Shown piece after piece: positions 52,559 through 63,508 of a stretch of 64,000 nucleotides of DNA. The translations under genes and the position numbers were made by a program. Source of the stretch: a bacterium (GTDB lineage: Bacteria; Patescibacteriota; Gracilibacteria; Absconditabacterales; Absconditicoccaceae); assembly GCA_020627925.1 (NCBI GenBank), contig JAHDFY010000006.1, positions 1-64,000 on the forward strand, given 5' to 3'. A model generated the notes under the pieces. That model saw only the letters and a program-made list of their open reading frames with translations. It was not told the DNA's origin and made no database searches. The first letter of the stretch is position 1, and each line of letters starts with the position of its first letter.

Positions 52559-52680
52559 GATGCTATAATGATCGCAGGGAGATTTAGTTATTTGGCAAAA
52601 GGTTCGTTGAATACTTAAACCTCCTTACGGTAAAATCGACATTATACGAGAAGTTTTGTATTTATTCTTCAAAAAATAAT

Positions 52681-54810
52681 ATGGCCGTAACAAAAAGAGA
52701 GTTAAACGTCATTTCTCATTCATTTGAATGGGAAGGACAAACAATTTCATTTGAAACAGGAAAACTTGCGCCTCATGCAGACGGAGCAGTTAAAATTCAA
52801 ATGGGTGAGAATATTTTGCTTGTCACCGCAGTGATTAACAAAAAACCAGACCTATCAAAAGATTTTCTTCCATTGATGATTGATTGGAGAGAAATGTATT
52901 CTGCAGCAGGAAGAATTGCTGGAGCTGCGTACAGAAGAAGAGAAGGAAGACCATCAGATAATGCTATTCTTTATGCAAGGTTGACTGATAGAACAATTAG
53001 ACCATTATTTCCCAAAGGAATGATCAATGATATGGTGCTTTCTATCACACCTCTTGCAATAGACGGGACCGAAGATCTTGGTGTTATGAGTATTATTGGT
53101 GCATCAGTAGCTATGATGGCAGCAGGGATTCCTATGTCTAGTGTTGCGGGAGCAGCCAGAATTGGGCGTGTTGATGGACAATTTATTATCAATCCAACCA
53201 AAGAACAAATTGAAAAAGGTGATTGTAACCTGCTTGTCGCATGACCAAAAGGAGTCATGAATATGATTGAATGTGATGCAACAGAAATAGAAGAAGCTGA
53301 TATCAAAAAAGCCTTTGAACTGGGACAAAAACATATTGATCTTATGTGTGATGTCCAAGAAGAGTTCCTAAAAAAATTGACAATCACTTCAAAACAACCA
53401 ATGTTTAATAATCCATCAGAAATGTTGATGAGTTATGTGCATGGTCTTTTGACGCAAGATTGGAAAGAGAAATTTTTTGGCCCTGAAGCTAATTTTAACG
53501 ATGCATTCTATGCGTTTCAGGATGAAGTATTTGCCTTAGCAAAAGACAAAATTGATGACAACGACAATGAAGACTTCACCCCAGTAAAAATTAAAATTGC
53601 TGTCTTCAGAACATTAAAACACGAGATTAGACACAAAACAATTCATGAATGAGTGAGGCTAGATGGAAGAGCAATGGACCAAATTAGACCATTGTACTGT
53701 GAAGTTGACGCAGTGCCAAGAGTGCACGGATCTGGACTATTTTGGAGAGGAGGTACGCAAGTACACACAACGCTGACACTTGGTGCTCCATCTGACTATC
53801 TCATTCTTGACAATATGGAGGATGATCAAGTACATCAAAAATATTTCCATCACTACAACTTTCCTCCATTCTCTACGAATGAAGCAAGAGGAACCAGAGG
53901 CGCTGGACGTAGAGAAATTGGACACGGAAAATTGGCAGAAAAAGCTCTGGAAATTATGATGCCAGACAAAGTTGATTTTCCTTATACTATAAGAGTAGTA
54001 TCTGAATGTCTATGATCGTGAGGGTCAACTTCAATGGGTTCTGTCTGTGGTTCGACGTTGGCTTTGATGGCGTGATGAGTACCAATCAAGTCACCCGTCT
54101 CAGGAATTGCAATGGGAATGATGTCAGAAAAAGATGACAACGGAAATATTACCAAATACCAAATCCTTACAGATTTAAAGGGAACAGAAGACTTTACGTG
54201 AGACATGGATTTCAAAGTAGCAGGAACAAAAAAAGGAGTAACTGCTATCCAATTAGATACAAAAGTAAAAGGTCTAACACTCCCTATGGTGTTTGAAACA
54301 ATAGAAAAAGCAAATATTGGAAGAAACGAAATTCTGGATTTCATGTTACAAACTATTGCAGAGCCTAGGAAAGAAACAAGTCCTTATGCTCCAAAAATTG
54401 TTTCATTTGTAATTCCTGAAGATAGAATCAGAAAAGTAATTGGAAAAGGAGGTGAAACAATTGATAAGATCATCGAAGCAGCAGGTGGCGTAAAAATTGA
54501 TTTTGAAGATGACGGTACTGTTTTTATTGCTGATACAGATATGGCAAAAATCCAAAAAGCAAGAGAGCTTATTGAGGATATTGCACTAGACTTGCCACTC
54601 AATCAAGAAATTGAATGAAAAGTAGCAAGAGTAGAAGCATACGGAGTATTCGTAGAATTACCAAGAAACAAAAGTGGACTTTGTCATATCAAAGCGCTTG
54701 GTCTCAAGTGAGGAACTGTTGAAGCTGCTTTCAAAGTAGGAGACCCAATCAAGGTATTGATTACAGAAATTGATCAAAAAGGAAGATACAACCTAAAAAG
54801 AGTGTTATAA
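52681..54810 (+). CDS. pnp: Polyribonucleotide nucleotidyltransferase (PNPase)
   Basis: 709 aa, the usual length. It degrades RNA 3' to 5' with phosphate. Two RNase PH-like domains (residues 1-220 and about 300-540) are joined by a helical region; [24 protein letters not shown] and [19 protein letters not shown] are hallmark motifs. A KH domain ([19 protein letters not shown] near 580) and a short S1 domain (about 645-709) follow. The S1 domain ends with little or no tail. About ten in-frame TGA codons. A structured leader precedes it. Confidence 0.96.
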
Positions 54811-54845
54811 ATTTCAATGCTCTCAAACAGAACAGGTTGTAATAA

Positions 54846-54890
54846 TAAAAAAACGTCATTGCTGATCATTACAATGACGTTTTTATTTTT
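54846..54890 (+). terminator. Terminator after pnp, probably bidirectional
   Basis: AAACGTCATTG (54851-54861) pairs perfectly with CAATGACGTTT (54872-54882), with A-run and T-run flanks. Confidence 0.85.
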
Positions 54891-54907
54891 CAGTTATTAC
54901 CCAATCA

Positions 54908-55783
54908 TTATTCAATAATGCTAATATGAGGAAATGCTCATCAGCAAATTCTTTTTATGTTCCCATGGTCTGAACTGTTAACAAAAATGTGGTCAACCCC
55001 CGCTATCGTGATAGGGGCTTCTTGAGATGACTCTAATAATTTTTTTGTAGTGTGCTCAGGAATACTAAAAAAGTAGTCTTTGACAAGTGTTTTGTTGTAT
55101 GGTTTAAATAACCATTCTTGCCCTCCAAATATAGTATTATCACGAAGACATCATAGCGGAACAGTGGCATCTTTTTTTCAGAAATTTTTATCGTAGTGCT
55201 CTTCTTCTTTGTTGGTGACTACAAAGTAGACCATGTTATACTCGTAGATGACTTCATCTTCACAAGTAAACTCACTACCACCCATTCATGGGATGCAATT
55301 TTCATAGCCTTGTTCTCTCACAACCGTTGTATATCCTTGCAAAATTTCGTGTCAACCTCGAAAAAAACTATTTCTTGATCAATTAGGGATATTGGTATCA
55401 AGACAACCATTAAAAAAATCATTAAATAAATATTTGTCATAATAGCGCAGTAGGTAGTCTGTATATTTTTTTCCTAAGAATGATTCTATTGCTTGCCTTT
55501 TTTGTGACAAAATAGTGTGTATTTTTGCTCTAAATGCAGTGGTATTTTTTTGTTTATAAAGAATTGTATCTATTCTTTCTATAAGCTGTTGTAACTGCAA
55601 AAACTGCGGAGCACATTCATATGCACTAAGCGCATCATGAATTTTTTCTTGCTGTTGTGTAGATAATTCTTCAATCACTGTTTCTTGTGGTAGTGGAGGA
55701 TCTATGTAGCCGTTAGTTACTTGGCAAAAACTAATAACAAAAACGAACATAAATAAGATATATGCAAAGTAGTGTTGTTTCAT
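54908..55783 (-). CDS. Secreted hypothetical protein, 291 aa
   Basis: Signal peptide MKQHYFAYILFMFVFVISFCQ. A helical first half (about 30-130, Gln/Leu-rich, coiled-coil-like) joins a second domain with paired Cys residues (CIP...CED and CLR) and Gly-rich loops. Six in-frame TGA codons, all in the second half, so the standard code would call a truncated 134-aa protein. It is the second gene after the M23 peptidase (65-base gap), same strand. Family not recognised. Confidence 0.75.
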
Positions 55784-55848
55784 ATTTTGTATTTGTTAAA
55801 TAAAACATTGGAATAGAGTATACCTATCCCAATGCAAAATAACAGTAA

Positions 55849-56802
55849 TTATTGATTAAATAAAAATGGCGTGCTTTGTCCGTTGGATTTGAGCAACATA
55901 CAATGAGCGTGAGGAGAGGTAGCTCCTGTGCTTCCTAATCGAGCAATTGGTTCTCCTGATCGGACGTAATCTCCTTGCTGAACAAAAGTATCTGATTGTA
56001 TATGTCCATACATAAAGCGAACATAGGAATCTCCGTACATTTGTTTTATAATAATTTGATATGCGGTGCGAACACTATTGTTGATAGTAACCTGGTAGGT
56101 ACTAATATTCTCCACTATCCCATCGACAGGGGAAGCTAATATTTTGCCATTATCAGAAAAAGGAAAGCTTGTGTTCCAGTTCCAATCCTGGCTGTAATAA
56201 AAATTTCCCGTGTGCGCATTGCATCCATGACCACACCCCATTGTCCACAGCCCAGGGCTGTTCCAACTAGATTGATCTTCATGACCAAAAGGCCAGACCA
56301 AATGACTTGTTGAATGGGGATCAATCCTGACCCTTGTGTTGTCTACATAAGAATTCCATGGTAGTGCAATAGCGCTGTTGTTATTGTCCGTGTATAAGTA
56401 TCTCCATGCCCAGTGACCAGGTAAAGAAAGCGGACCATACCAATACCAAATCCTTCCATTACTATGCCGTATCAAATTGATATAATAGGTAACTCGATCA
56501 GGCCCAAAAATACGAACTTGTGGCGCTTGAGTGAGACTACCACCGTCGTCAATTGCCCACAAATAGTTGAAGCCAGGACTTTCTACAATTTTATCATTGA
56601 GAGATCCTCGATAAAATTGTAATGCATTCCTTCCTCGATGCTTTTCCATAGATGTAATCTCTTGTTCTGCTATTGCATTAAGAGTAAGAGACTCCTGTAA
56701 AAAAGAATGTTGTTTGTCAGGATTGTTGGCGCATTCCATAGTTTCCTTTTTGCATGCACTCAGTGTGCCCAAAAAACACACCATCAAAATAATTCTTTTC
56801 AT
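55849..56802 (-). CDS. M23-type metallopeptidase lipoprotein
   Basis: 317 aa. Signal peptide with lipobox LSAC, giving a mature CKKE start in the style of Bacteroidota lipoproteins. The C-terminal third is an M23 (LytM-like) domain: H-TGNFYYSQD (zinc His and Asp), GKILASPVDGIV, YGHI near 268 and the HxH motif SPHAHCMLL. Such enzymes cut peptide cross-bridges in peptidoglycan. The middle has many Trp (RIWYWYGPLSLPGHWAWRY), perhaps a binding module. None of its 25 Gly uses TGA, in sharp contrast to neighbours. Confidence 0.9.
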   Translation of the reverse strand: MKRIILMVCFLGTLSACKKETMECANNPDKQHSFLQESLTLNAIAEQEITSMEKHRGRNALQFYRGSLNDKIVESPGFNYLWAIDDGGSLTQAPQVRIFGPDRVTYYINLIRHSNGRIWYWYGPLSLPGHWAWRYLYTDNNNSAIALPWNSYVDNTRVRIDPHSTSHLVWPFGHEDQSSWNSPGLWTMGCGHGCNAHTGNFYYSQDWNWNTSFPFSDNGKILASPVDGIVENISTYQVTINNSVRTAYQIIIKQMYGDSYVRFMYGHIQSDTFVQQGDYVRSGEPIARLGSTGATSPHAHCMLLKSNGQSTPFLFNQ

Positions 56803-56973
56803 AATTTTTGTATAAAATTTTGTTAATAATGATTATCATATTTGATGAAATATGATACACAAATTTTATAAAAAGAAAAACAAAAGAGAAGAGAGAAACG
56901 TAGTACAAAAATTCAATGTTTTTGAGGAAAAGGTGTTATTGTTTGTATGATGATATTTTTATTATGCAAAAAT

Positions 56974-57002
56974 TTTACAAATGCCTATAAAATTGCTATA
57001 AT
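56974..57002 (+). promoter_or_regulatory. Predicted sigma70-type promoter of the pilin-like genes
   Basis: TTTACA (56974-56979), 17-base spacer, TATAAT (56997-57002), 30 bases before the first pilin-like gene. Confidence 0.7.
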
Positions 57003-57032
57003 TAAGCTGTTTACCATTGTGGAAAGGAAAAC

Positions 57033-57557
57033 ATGAAACAATTATTGATGACTTTCATTGTATGTAGTGTGATAGCAAGCCTCACGTCAATCGTGTCAGG
57101 CCCTATTTTTGCACAATTACAATATATTGATCCAGACAATCCAAATATAACGCAGGATATAGATGATGTCATTGATACCACAGATGTGGGCGGTCCACAG
57201 TGACAAAATACCAATAGTATTAGGGCAGGAACTCGTTTCCCTATTGCCTCACCAGATAATTCTGAGAATATTGGAGTGATCGATCAGGGAGAAATTCAGA
57301 CTTACGAGCAAGGGCAGTTGCAAACATTGACGGTGGTGAAGAGAATGCTCAATTATTTTCTGGGTTTTCTAGGTCTTGTTGCGTTAATGTTGTTTATTTA
57401 CACTGGAATCCAGATTGTGACTGCTGGTGAAGATGACAGCAAGTACAAAGAAGCTACATCCCAATTTAGAAAAGTTGCCATGGCAATCGGAGGAATCGGT
57501 TTGAGTTGGTTTATTGTGACATTCTTATTCTATGTTATCGGACTTATCGTAGCATAA
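57033..57557 (+). CDS. Type IV secretion pilin-like (TrbC/VirB2-like) protein 1
   Basis: 174 aa. Signal peptide (about 1-29, ending FAQ), a hydrophilic segment of about 60 residues, then two hydrophobic helices (about 103-125 and 145-170) around a short loop with EDDSKYKEATSQFRKVAMAIGG. This two-helix pattern with a charged hairpin loop is that of VirB2/TrbC pilins, which are common in Patescibacteria. A GGAAAGGA-like ribosome-binding site precedes the ATG. One TGA codon. Confidence 0.8.
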
Positions 57558-57580
57558 ACATTTTATTTTTTTGAAGACTC

Positions 57581-58069
57581 ATGAAAAAAATTTTCTTGGC
57601 TGCATTGGGGGTCTTGCTTGGAGTGGGCGTGAGTACCATGACCATCAATGCTCAGTCTGATGAATTCTACTATAATACAATTGATACTACGCAGCAAGCA
57701 GATACGGAGCTGTGAACTTATGTACATGATGATGTCATCGATGAGCAGCAAGGTTTTGTGCAGAGATTGTTAGCGTTGTTTGGCTTGGATCAATATGCAT
57801 CATGAACTAATCCAGCCACAGGTGAGACCTATGGAGCAACTAACTTTATTGTGAGACTAACCAACTTGGCATTAAGTTTGTCTGCATTTGTTGCATTCCT
57901 TGTATTGGTATATGGATTTGCTATGATGTTATTTTCTTCCGAAGAAGACGGTATTGCCAAAGCAAGAAAATATATTGTATGAGCAGCTATTGCGATCGCG
58001 ATACTCGGAGTTTCATGGTTTATTGTTTCATGAATATTTTACGCATACAGAGTGATTCAAGATTTTTAG
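57581..58069 (+). CDS. Type IV secretion pilin-like (TrbC/VirB2-like) protein 2
   Basis: 162 aa with the same plan as the gene before it: signal peptide (1-25, NAQ end), hydrophilic segment, two helices (about 87-115 and 130-155) around EEDGIAKARKYIVGAAIAI. It starts 23 bases after the first gene. The pair may form a heteropilin or a translocation channel core. Four in-frame TGA codons, three of them within or near the helices. Confidence 0.8.
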
Positions 58070-58086
58070 CGCACTAATTTAGTACA

Positions 58087-58119
58087 GAAAAATAGACATC
58101 ATATGATGTCTATTTTTTT
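58087..58119. terminator. Bidirectional terminator
   Basis: A near-perfect palindrome, AAAATAGACATCAT then ATGATGTCTATTTT, with flanking A and T runs, between the pilin-like genes and the converging ftsK. Confidence 0.85.
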
Positions 58120-58173
58120 ATACCAATATATTCTTCTAATTAACTAATTCTGGAGTCTCTTAAAACCTTTGAA

Positions 58174-60372
58174 TTATATCAAAATTTGTCTTGGTTTTGC
58201 TCATTCTTGAGGTCATACAACTCATCTTTCTTCTAATGCATCCATAATTCTCGCAGCACGAGCAAATCACACATTGAGTTTACGTTGTAACATGGTTGCT
58301 GAGGCTTTACGGTGTTGAATAATTAATTCCATAGCTTTTTGGATAAGTTCTTCATCGCCACTTTTGTTGTTAGATGAAAAAACATTTCAAGAAAGTTCTG
58401 CTTTTCACTCAAGAATACGAACAATTTCGGGATGGTATACATCTTCTTCGGTGAGTCATTGCATATATTTTTCTTTGAGAGCTTCCATTATTTTTTCAAT
58501 TTCTGGAGTATCAACAAACGGTCATTGCATTCTGACGGGGTATTTTGTTTTGGTATCCAAATAAAGGAGGTCTCCTTTTCCAACAAGATCTTCTGCTCCT
58601 TTCATCCCCAAAATTGTTCTAGAATCAATTTGTGATACTACTCCAAAGGCTACTCTTGTAGGAATATTTGCTTTGATAAGACCGGTCAAAACATTGACCG
58701 AAGGTCTTTGTGTTGCAATAATAAGGTGCATACCAACGGCACGAGCTTTTTGCGCGATACGGGTGATACACGTTTCCACTTCTTTTTTATTTCCTGACAT
58801 CATCAAATCCGCTAATTCATCAACTACGATCACAATACGGTACATAAAATCATCAGGATTTTTGGTGTTATATTCCGAAAGTTTTTTTGCTTTTGCTTTT
58901 TTGAGTTTGGTGTATCTTGCTTCCATTTCTTCTACTGCCCATTGCAATAACTTGAGCGCTTTGGCTGGTCTGGTTACAATTGGCGCAAGAAGATATGGTA
59001 GTCCGTTATAAAATTCTAGTTCTACTTGCTTTGGATCTACCATAAGAAATTTAAGCTCAGCAGGAGTATTTTGGTACATGAGAGAAAGAATCATTCCATT
59101 TACTCATACCGATTTACCGGCTCCTGTTGCTCACGCAATCAAGAGGTGAGGCATTTCTTCTAGTGATTTGACTATATTAGTTCCGTCGATTCCTACTCAC
59201 AAAGCTAAGTTCGTCAGATTTTTGTTGACTCACTTTGCAAATTCGTGTGAATTGAATACATCAGCCAAATAAACCATCCTTGGTTGAGGATTCGGGATTT
59301 GTATACCGACACAATCAGTTCCTGGGATTGGTGATATAATTCTTAGTGATTTTGTTTTCATAGAAAGGGCTATGTCATTTTTGAGGTTTTCTATGGTAGA
59401 GACTTTGATTCACGAATCAGGTCTCACTCTCACTTGCACGATCGACGGTCAAATGTCAAATCCGTCAATGGTAACAGGAACATTGAATTCCATCAGTTTA
59501 TTTTGCAATGCTTTTGCATTTTGAATCAAAAATGTTTCATCAACATTAACTTCTTTACCGCTTGAGGATGGCATTAAGCTGATAGGATATGTTGGTTTGT
59601 CTGCAGGAAAATCAATTTTCATTAAGTTTTTTTCATGCATTGTGTCATTGACCTTTTTGCTAATATTATTTTTGAGAATATCTTTGAGTAGTGACTTATC
59701 GCTTCAGGTTTTTCCTAATACTCATCCTGGTTGAGAAGATGCGCCAATAAGTGGTAGTTTGCTTTTGTTTGTCGCTGCTTTGACTTTGGCAGTAATCCCT
59801 CATTGCAAGAGAGAGCCTGACGCTTTGGTCTTGCTGCTTGATTTTGACGTTTTTGCTTGTTCATGTAAGAGACGAACACTCATTGAGGGTAATGAAACAT
59901 TGTGGCTGTACAGTATTCGCCCAATAAGACAAAGCATGAGAATAAGTACAAATGATTTGATAGCCATGGGTTGACTACCAAACATGCTATCAAGTGCTCG
60001 CAAAAGTGGCCAAGAAAAATAGCCACCAAATTGTTCATATGCTAATGATGGATTGTCAATAACTGGAAAATTAAACACTCAAGAAAGGAAAAACAAAAGT
60101 AACAAAAATTGATGAAAAACGGTTTTCATCATATGACCTCTTATCATAAAAAGAAAACCGACAAGGATACATAATCAGAAAAAAGGCTGGGTTCCAATTT
60201 CTCCAAACACAAGAAAAGCTCCTTGTTCAAAAAGGCGCAAAATTGGAGAACCTTGCGCAAGAGTAAACGCAAAAAAATAAAGTCATCACAATATGATAAA
60301 AAATGATCCCAATTTGTATTTATTAATGACGAGCTGTTTGCTTTTTCTTTTCCTTCTTCTTTTTCTTGGCAT
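58174..60372 (-). CDS. ftsK: FtsK/SpoIIIE-type DNA translocase
   Basis: 732 aa. It pumps chromosomal DNA through the division septum. A very basic start (MPRKRRRKRKSK) is followed by four membrane helices (about 22-175), a linker, and the RecA-like motor with Walker A GATGAGKS near 413-420 (first Gly from TGA), Walker B IVVVDELADLMM and LIIATQRPSVNVLTGLIKANIP. The gamma winged helix ([29 protein letters not shown]) ends the chain. Many in-frame TGA codons. The start at 60370-60372 is the first ATG of the frame. Confidence 0.95.
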
Positions 60373-60484
60373 GAATTGAAACTATATAAACTATTGCTAA
60401 TCTAATACAAAAATATATATACAATCCAGACTACTATTGCAACTGAATTCAGTCCGCATCTTGCTTTTATATCGCTTTGTTATA

Positions 60485-61627
60485 ATGATTTTTGGTCTTG
60501 CCCCTATGGATGGAATTACCGATTGTATATTCCGTACTATTACCAATGAAGTTTTTTTGCGTTACAACAAAAACACTAACGATGAACTGTGGACGTGGAC
60601 TGAGTTTATGAATGCTGATGGGTATATGATCAATCCGCCTAGACTTGTCAGACACATCGTACTCAATGATGCAGAAACAAAATTGATCGCCCAAATTTAT
60701 GGATGAAACGAAGATACTTTAGTCAAAACAGCGATCGACATTGAACGTAAGTATCCTCAATATATGGGAATAGAGCTCAACATTGGCTGTCCATCACCAA
60801 AAGTAATGGCATGTGGTGCATGATCAGGAATGCTGAGGGACAAAAAAAACTGTCTTGGTATTATCAAATCAATTAGTGAAGCAATCAACATGCCATTTTC
60901 TATCAAAACAAGAGCATGACTAAACCCTGATGACAAAGTAGAACAGTTTGATTTTCTTGTTGAAGCTGCACAATATTGTCATGCGGTAGGTATTCATTGA
61001 AGAACTTATGGACAATGACATAGCGGATTTGTTGACCGAGAAATGATTGCAGCCGTCAAACAAAAAGTTGGTGATAATTGTAAAATATTAGGAAATGGAT
61101 GAATTAAAACATATCAAGAGCATATAGAAATAACAGCAAAATATAGCCTGGATGGCATTATGTCAGCACAAGCAGCTATAGCAAATCCCCGATTGTTTGT
61201 CGATTACCAACCAACAACAAAAGATAGGTATGAAATAATACTCAGACACATGAAACTTCTTGCTGCATTTGAAATCTATTTTAATGATAACGTAGGACCC
61301 GAGTACTCAAACAAACAAATTATCATTAATAGACGTAAACACGCCGATAGTAATGATGACACTAAGGGAAATGATCTGGAGCCTATTGATTTTCATGATT
61401 ATCTTTTTCCTATGCCAACTCTTGTGCAACTGGAAGAAATTGCTAATTCGTTTCCAGTAGAGGAATTGGTCGGATTAAGATCGTGTATTGAGTTTCGTAA
61501 GTATTTATTCAATTACGTCAAAGGTATCCCTGGCTCAAAAGAATTTAAAAACGAAGTAGCACAAATTAGAGACTATCCAACGTTGTTTGAAGCTGTAGAT
61601 AGGTTTTTTCTTCCTATTGTTACATAA
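60485..61627 (+). CDS. tRNA-dihydrouridine synthase
   Basis: 380 aa, TIM-barrel FMN enzyme reducing uridine in tRNA. It begins GLAPMDGITDCIFR and contains ELNIGCPSPKVMACGAGSGML (active-site Cys region), KTRAGLNPDD, GIHGRTYGQG and ILGNGGIKTYQE. The insertion EYSNKQIIINRRKHADSNDDTK (about 275-300) makes it longer than usual. The ATG at 60485 fits the first strand; a TTG further upstream is unlikely. About nine in-frame TGA codons, many at conserved Gly. Dus subtype not assigned. Confidence 0.93.
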
Positions 61628-61644
61628 ATGTTCTATTCTGACAA

Positions 61645-61678
61645 TAAAAAATGAAGACATTGTGTCTTCATTTTTATT
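61645..61678. terminator. Bidirectional terminator
   Basis: AAAATGAAGACA-TTG-TGTCTTCATTTT, between dus and the converging bacilliredoxin gene, overlapping the latter's stop. Confidence 0.85.
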
Positions 61679-62066
61679 TTTCTGATCATTTTTTTCAAAA
61701 GTCGACGCTCTTTTTTCCCAAAGCTCTGTTGACTATTCATTGCACATATCACGTAGATATCAATCAGTGAGAAACATACTCTGTAGCTGAATATTGACCA
61801 TTTTCCATCTTTTCAAAAAGGAGAACCTGAGGGGATTCATGTTTAACGTTGGCATATTCAGCGATATGCTGAGAAATATGTTTTTCATTAATGACGTCCA
61901 CTTTGTATACTACATTGTTTGCGTTTTCAATCATACCCATAGCTGCTTCAACGTTGCGACAAGCACTGCTTGATACAACACAGACAGGGCTATGTTTATA
62001 AATAACAAATGGTTCTTCTTTTTTGATTAAACGTTCAAAGTCTTGCAAAGATTTCAAAGATTTCAT
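61674..62066 (-). CDS. Monothiol bacilliredoxin BrxC-like (YtxJ family)
   Basis: 130 aa, thioredoxin-like fold of PF11009. FVIYKHSPVCVVSSSA holds the active Cys29 where BrxC has TCPIS, followed by VYKVDVINEKHISQHIAEYANVKHESPQVLLF, which is nearly the family consensus. BrxC proteins reduce bacillithiol-mixed disulfides, so a bacillithiol-like thiol may be used or obtained. Five in-frame TGA codons, all in the C-terminal 31 residues. Confidence 0.87.
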
Positions 62067-62185
62067 GTGGGAAGTGTAATATAGAGTAAACGTTGCTATG
62101 CAATGCAGTATAACGCTTATTTATTCTCAAATCAAACGAAAAAAATGTGACGTGGCAATAATGGGGTGTATTTTTCGCTTTTCTG

Positions 62186-62575
62186 TTATGTAGAAACCTT
62201 TCCTTTACAGCTATCTGGTCCGTCTCCAAAATTTCCTTTGAATGAAATATGAAGATCTTCCAAGGTAAATCCTTGAGGAAATTCAATTCATGACAGATCA
62301 ATCATGTCTATATTGATATCAAAAATTCTATTTGACAATTTGCAAATAACATGGCCATGAGATGGCTTAATCCTTTCATAGATAGTATGTTCGGTAAGTC
62401 CATTGGTTTTCATTAGCTTTCATTCATCCACAAGTTCAGTTAGATTTCTATAGACAGTTCACAGGCCAATACTTGGATAAATTCTTCTTAGTTTTTGGTG
62501 AAGTAATTGGGCTGTGGTGTGATCATTTCCAATCATAATTAAAATTTCTTGTTTATAGCGGTGTTTGTTAGTCAT
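62186..62575 (-). CDS. Fur-family transcriptional regulator
   Basis: 129 aa. The winged helix has IYPSIGLGTVYRNLTEL (its second Gly from TGA), the Fur recognition helix. The sensory part has PSHGHVICKLSNRIFDI where Fur has HxHFxCxxC: one Cys of the structural zinc CxxC is replaced by Ser-Asn, and the second CxxC is absent. So it is Fur-like but probably lacks the structural zinc site; metal specificity cannot be told. Three in-frame TGA codons. It is adjacent to, and same strand as, the bacilliredoxin gene. Confidence 0.87.
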
Positions 62576-62773
62576 AGTAAGCAGACAAGGTTATGTAATG
62601 ATAAATTGACAAGGAAAAATAGTCTAATAATTCAGTGTATTAGCTTGAATTTCTCGTACGTAAGCCTAGAGTATCATAGGTAATACGAATGCAACTAAAA
62701 GGGATTTTTGTTGCCTTCGCTGGTATTTGCCCCAAAACTATTACAAGATTCTTTACTTTTTATATTTTTACCT

Positions 62774-63508
62774 ATGTTTTATCGTACGGAAACTCATTTG
62801 GTCGGTCCTATAGGAAATAATGAGTTCGCCTATGAAAAAAGGGGCAAAATAGAACTCAATCCTAAGCTTTTGGTACCTTCTCTTATCAATGGTTCACTAT
62901 CTGATGTTATCTTAGGTGATACTACTTGTTTTGTCGAGTGGAATGATAAAAAAAGTGAACTCAAATATAATACGTGATTAAAACATCTCGTACAACGAGA
63001 AAGCGATCAGACTTATTTTTTTGTGATGGATAATCATAACCATGCTTTTTATGCTCGATGGAAAGCAATTGCACAGCAACAAGTGCAAAAGGGAGCATAT
63101 CTCATTCATTTGGATCAACACAGTGATTTAGTAGAACCTACCTACTATCCTGCTCATGATAATATGGACTCAGAAGAATATGTTGCTAATTATACCAATA
63201 ATGTGTTACAAATAGCGACCTTTATTCAGCCAGCCTTATCGGTGGGAATGATTACAGAGCAACAACAAATTAGATCAGAGTGGTGATTACTACATTATGA
63301 ATTTCCTGTGACAGCAAGTGATATTATTCTTGATATTGATCTGGATTTTTGGGCCCCAGAAATGTGTATAGAACACTATAAAAAGACCATACAAAAAGCA
63401 CAATCGTTGATCAAATATCCCCAAACGAAGCTTGTTACCATTGCTACTTCACCTCATTTTATTGAACAAAAAAAAGCACTAGATGTGCTTCATGATTTAT
63501 TGCAGTAG
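62774..63508 (+). CDS. UPF0489 family protein
   Basis: 244 aa. The motif FVMDNHNHAFYARW, followed by AYLIHLDQHSDL, is that of UPF0489 (C5orf22-like) proteins; the His/Asp cluster and ILDIDLDFWAP resemble the metal-site geometry of arginase/deacetylase-like folds. Function unknown. The ATG at 62774 is preferred over a TTG at 62708. Two in-frame TGA codons. Its stop overlaps the 3' end of rsmA by 12 bases. Confidence 0.82.

Noticed and set aside
52420-52680. tRNA, tmRNA or SRP RNA in the pnp upstream gap
   Set aside because: No cloverleaf, CCA end, tmRNA acceptor-like start or SRP core was found; only simple inverted repeats.
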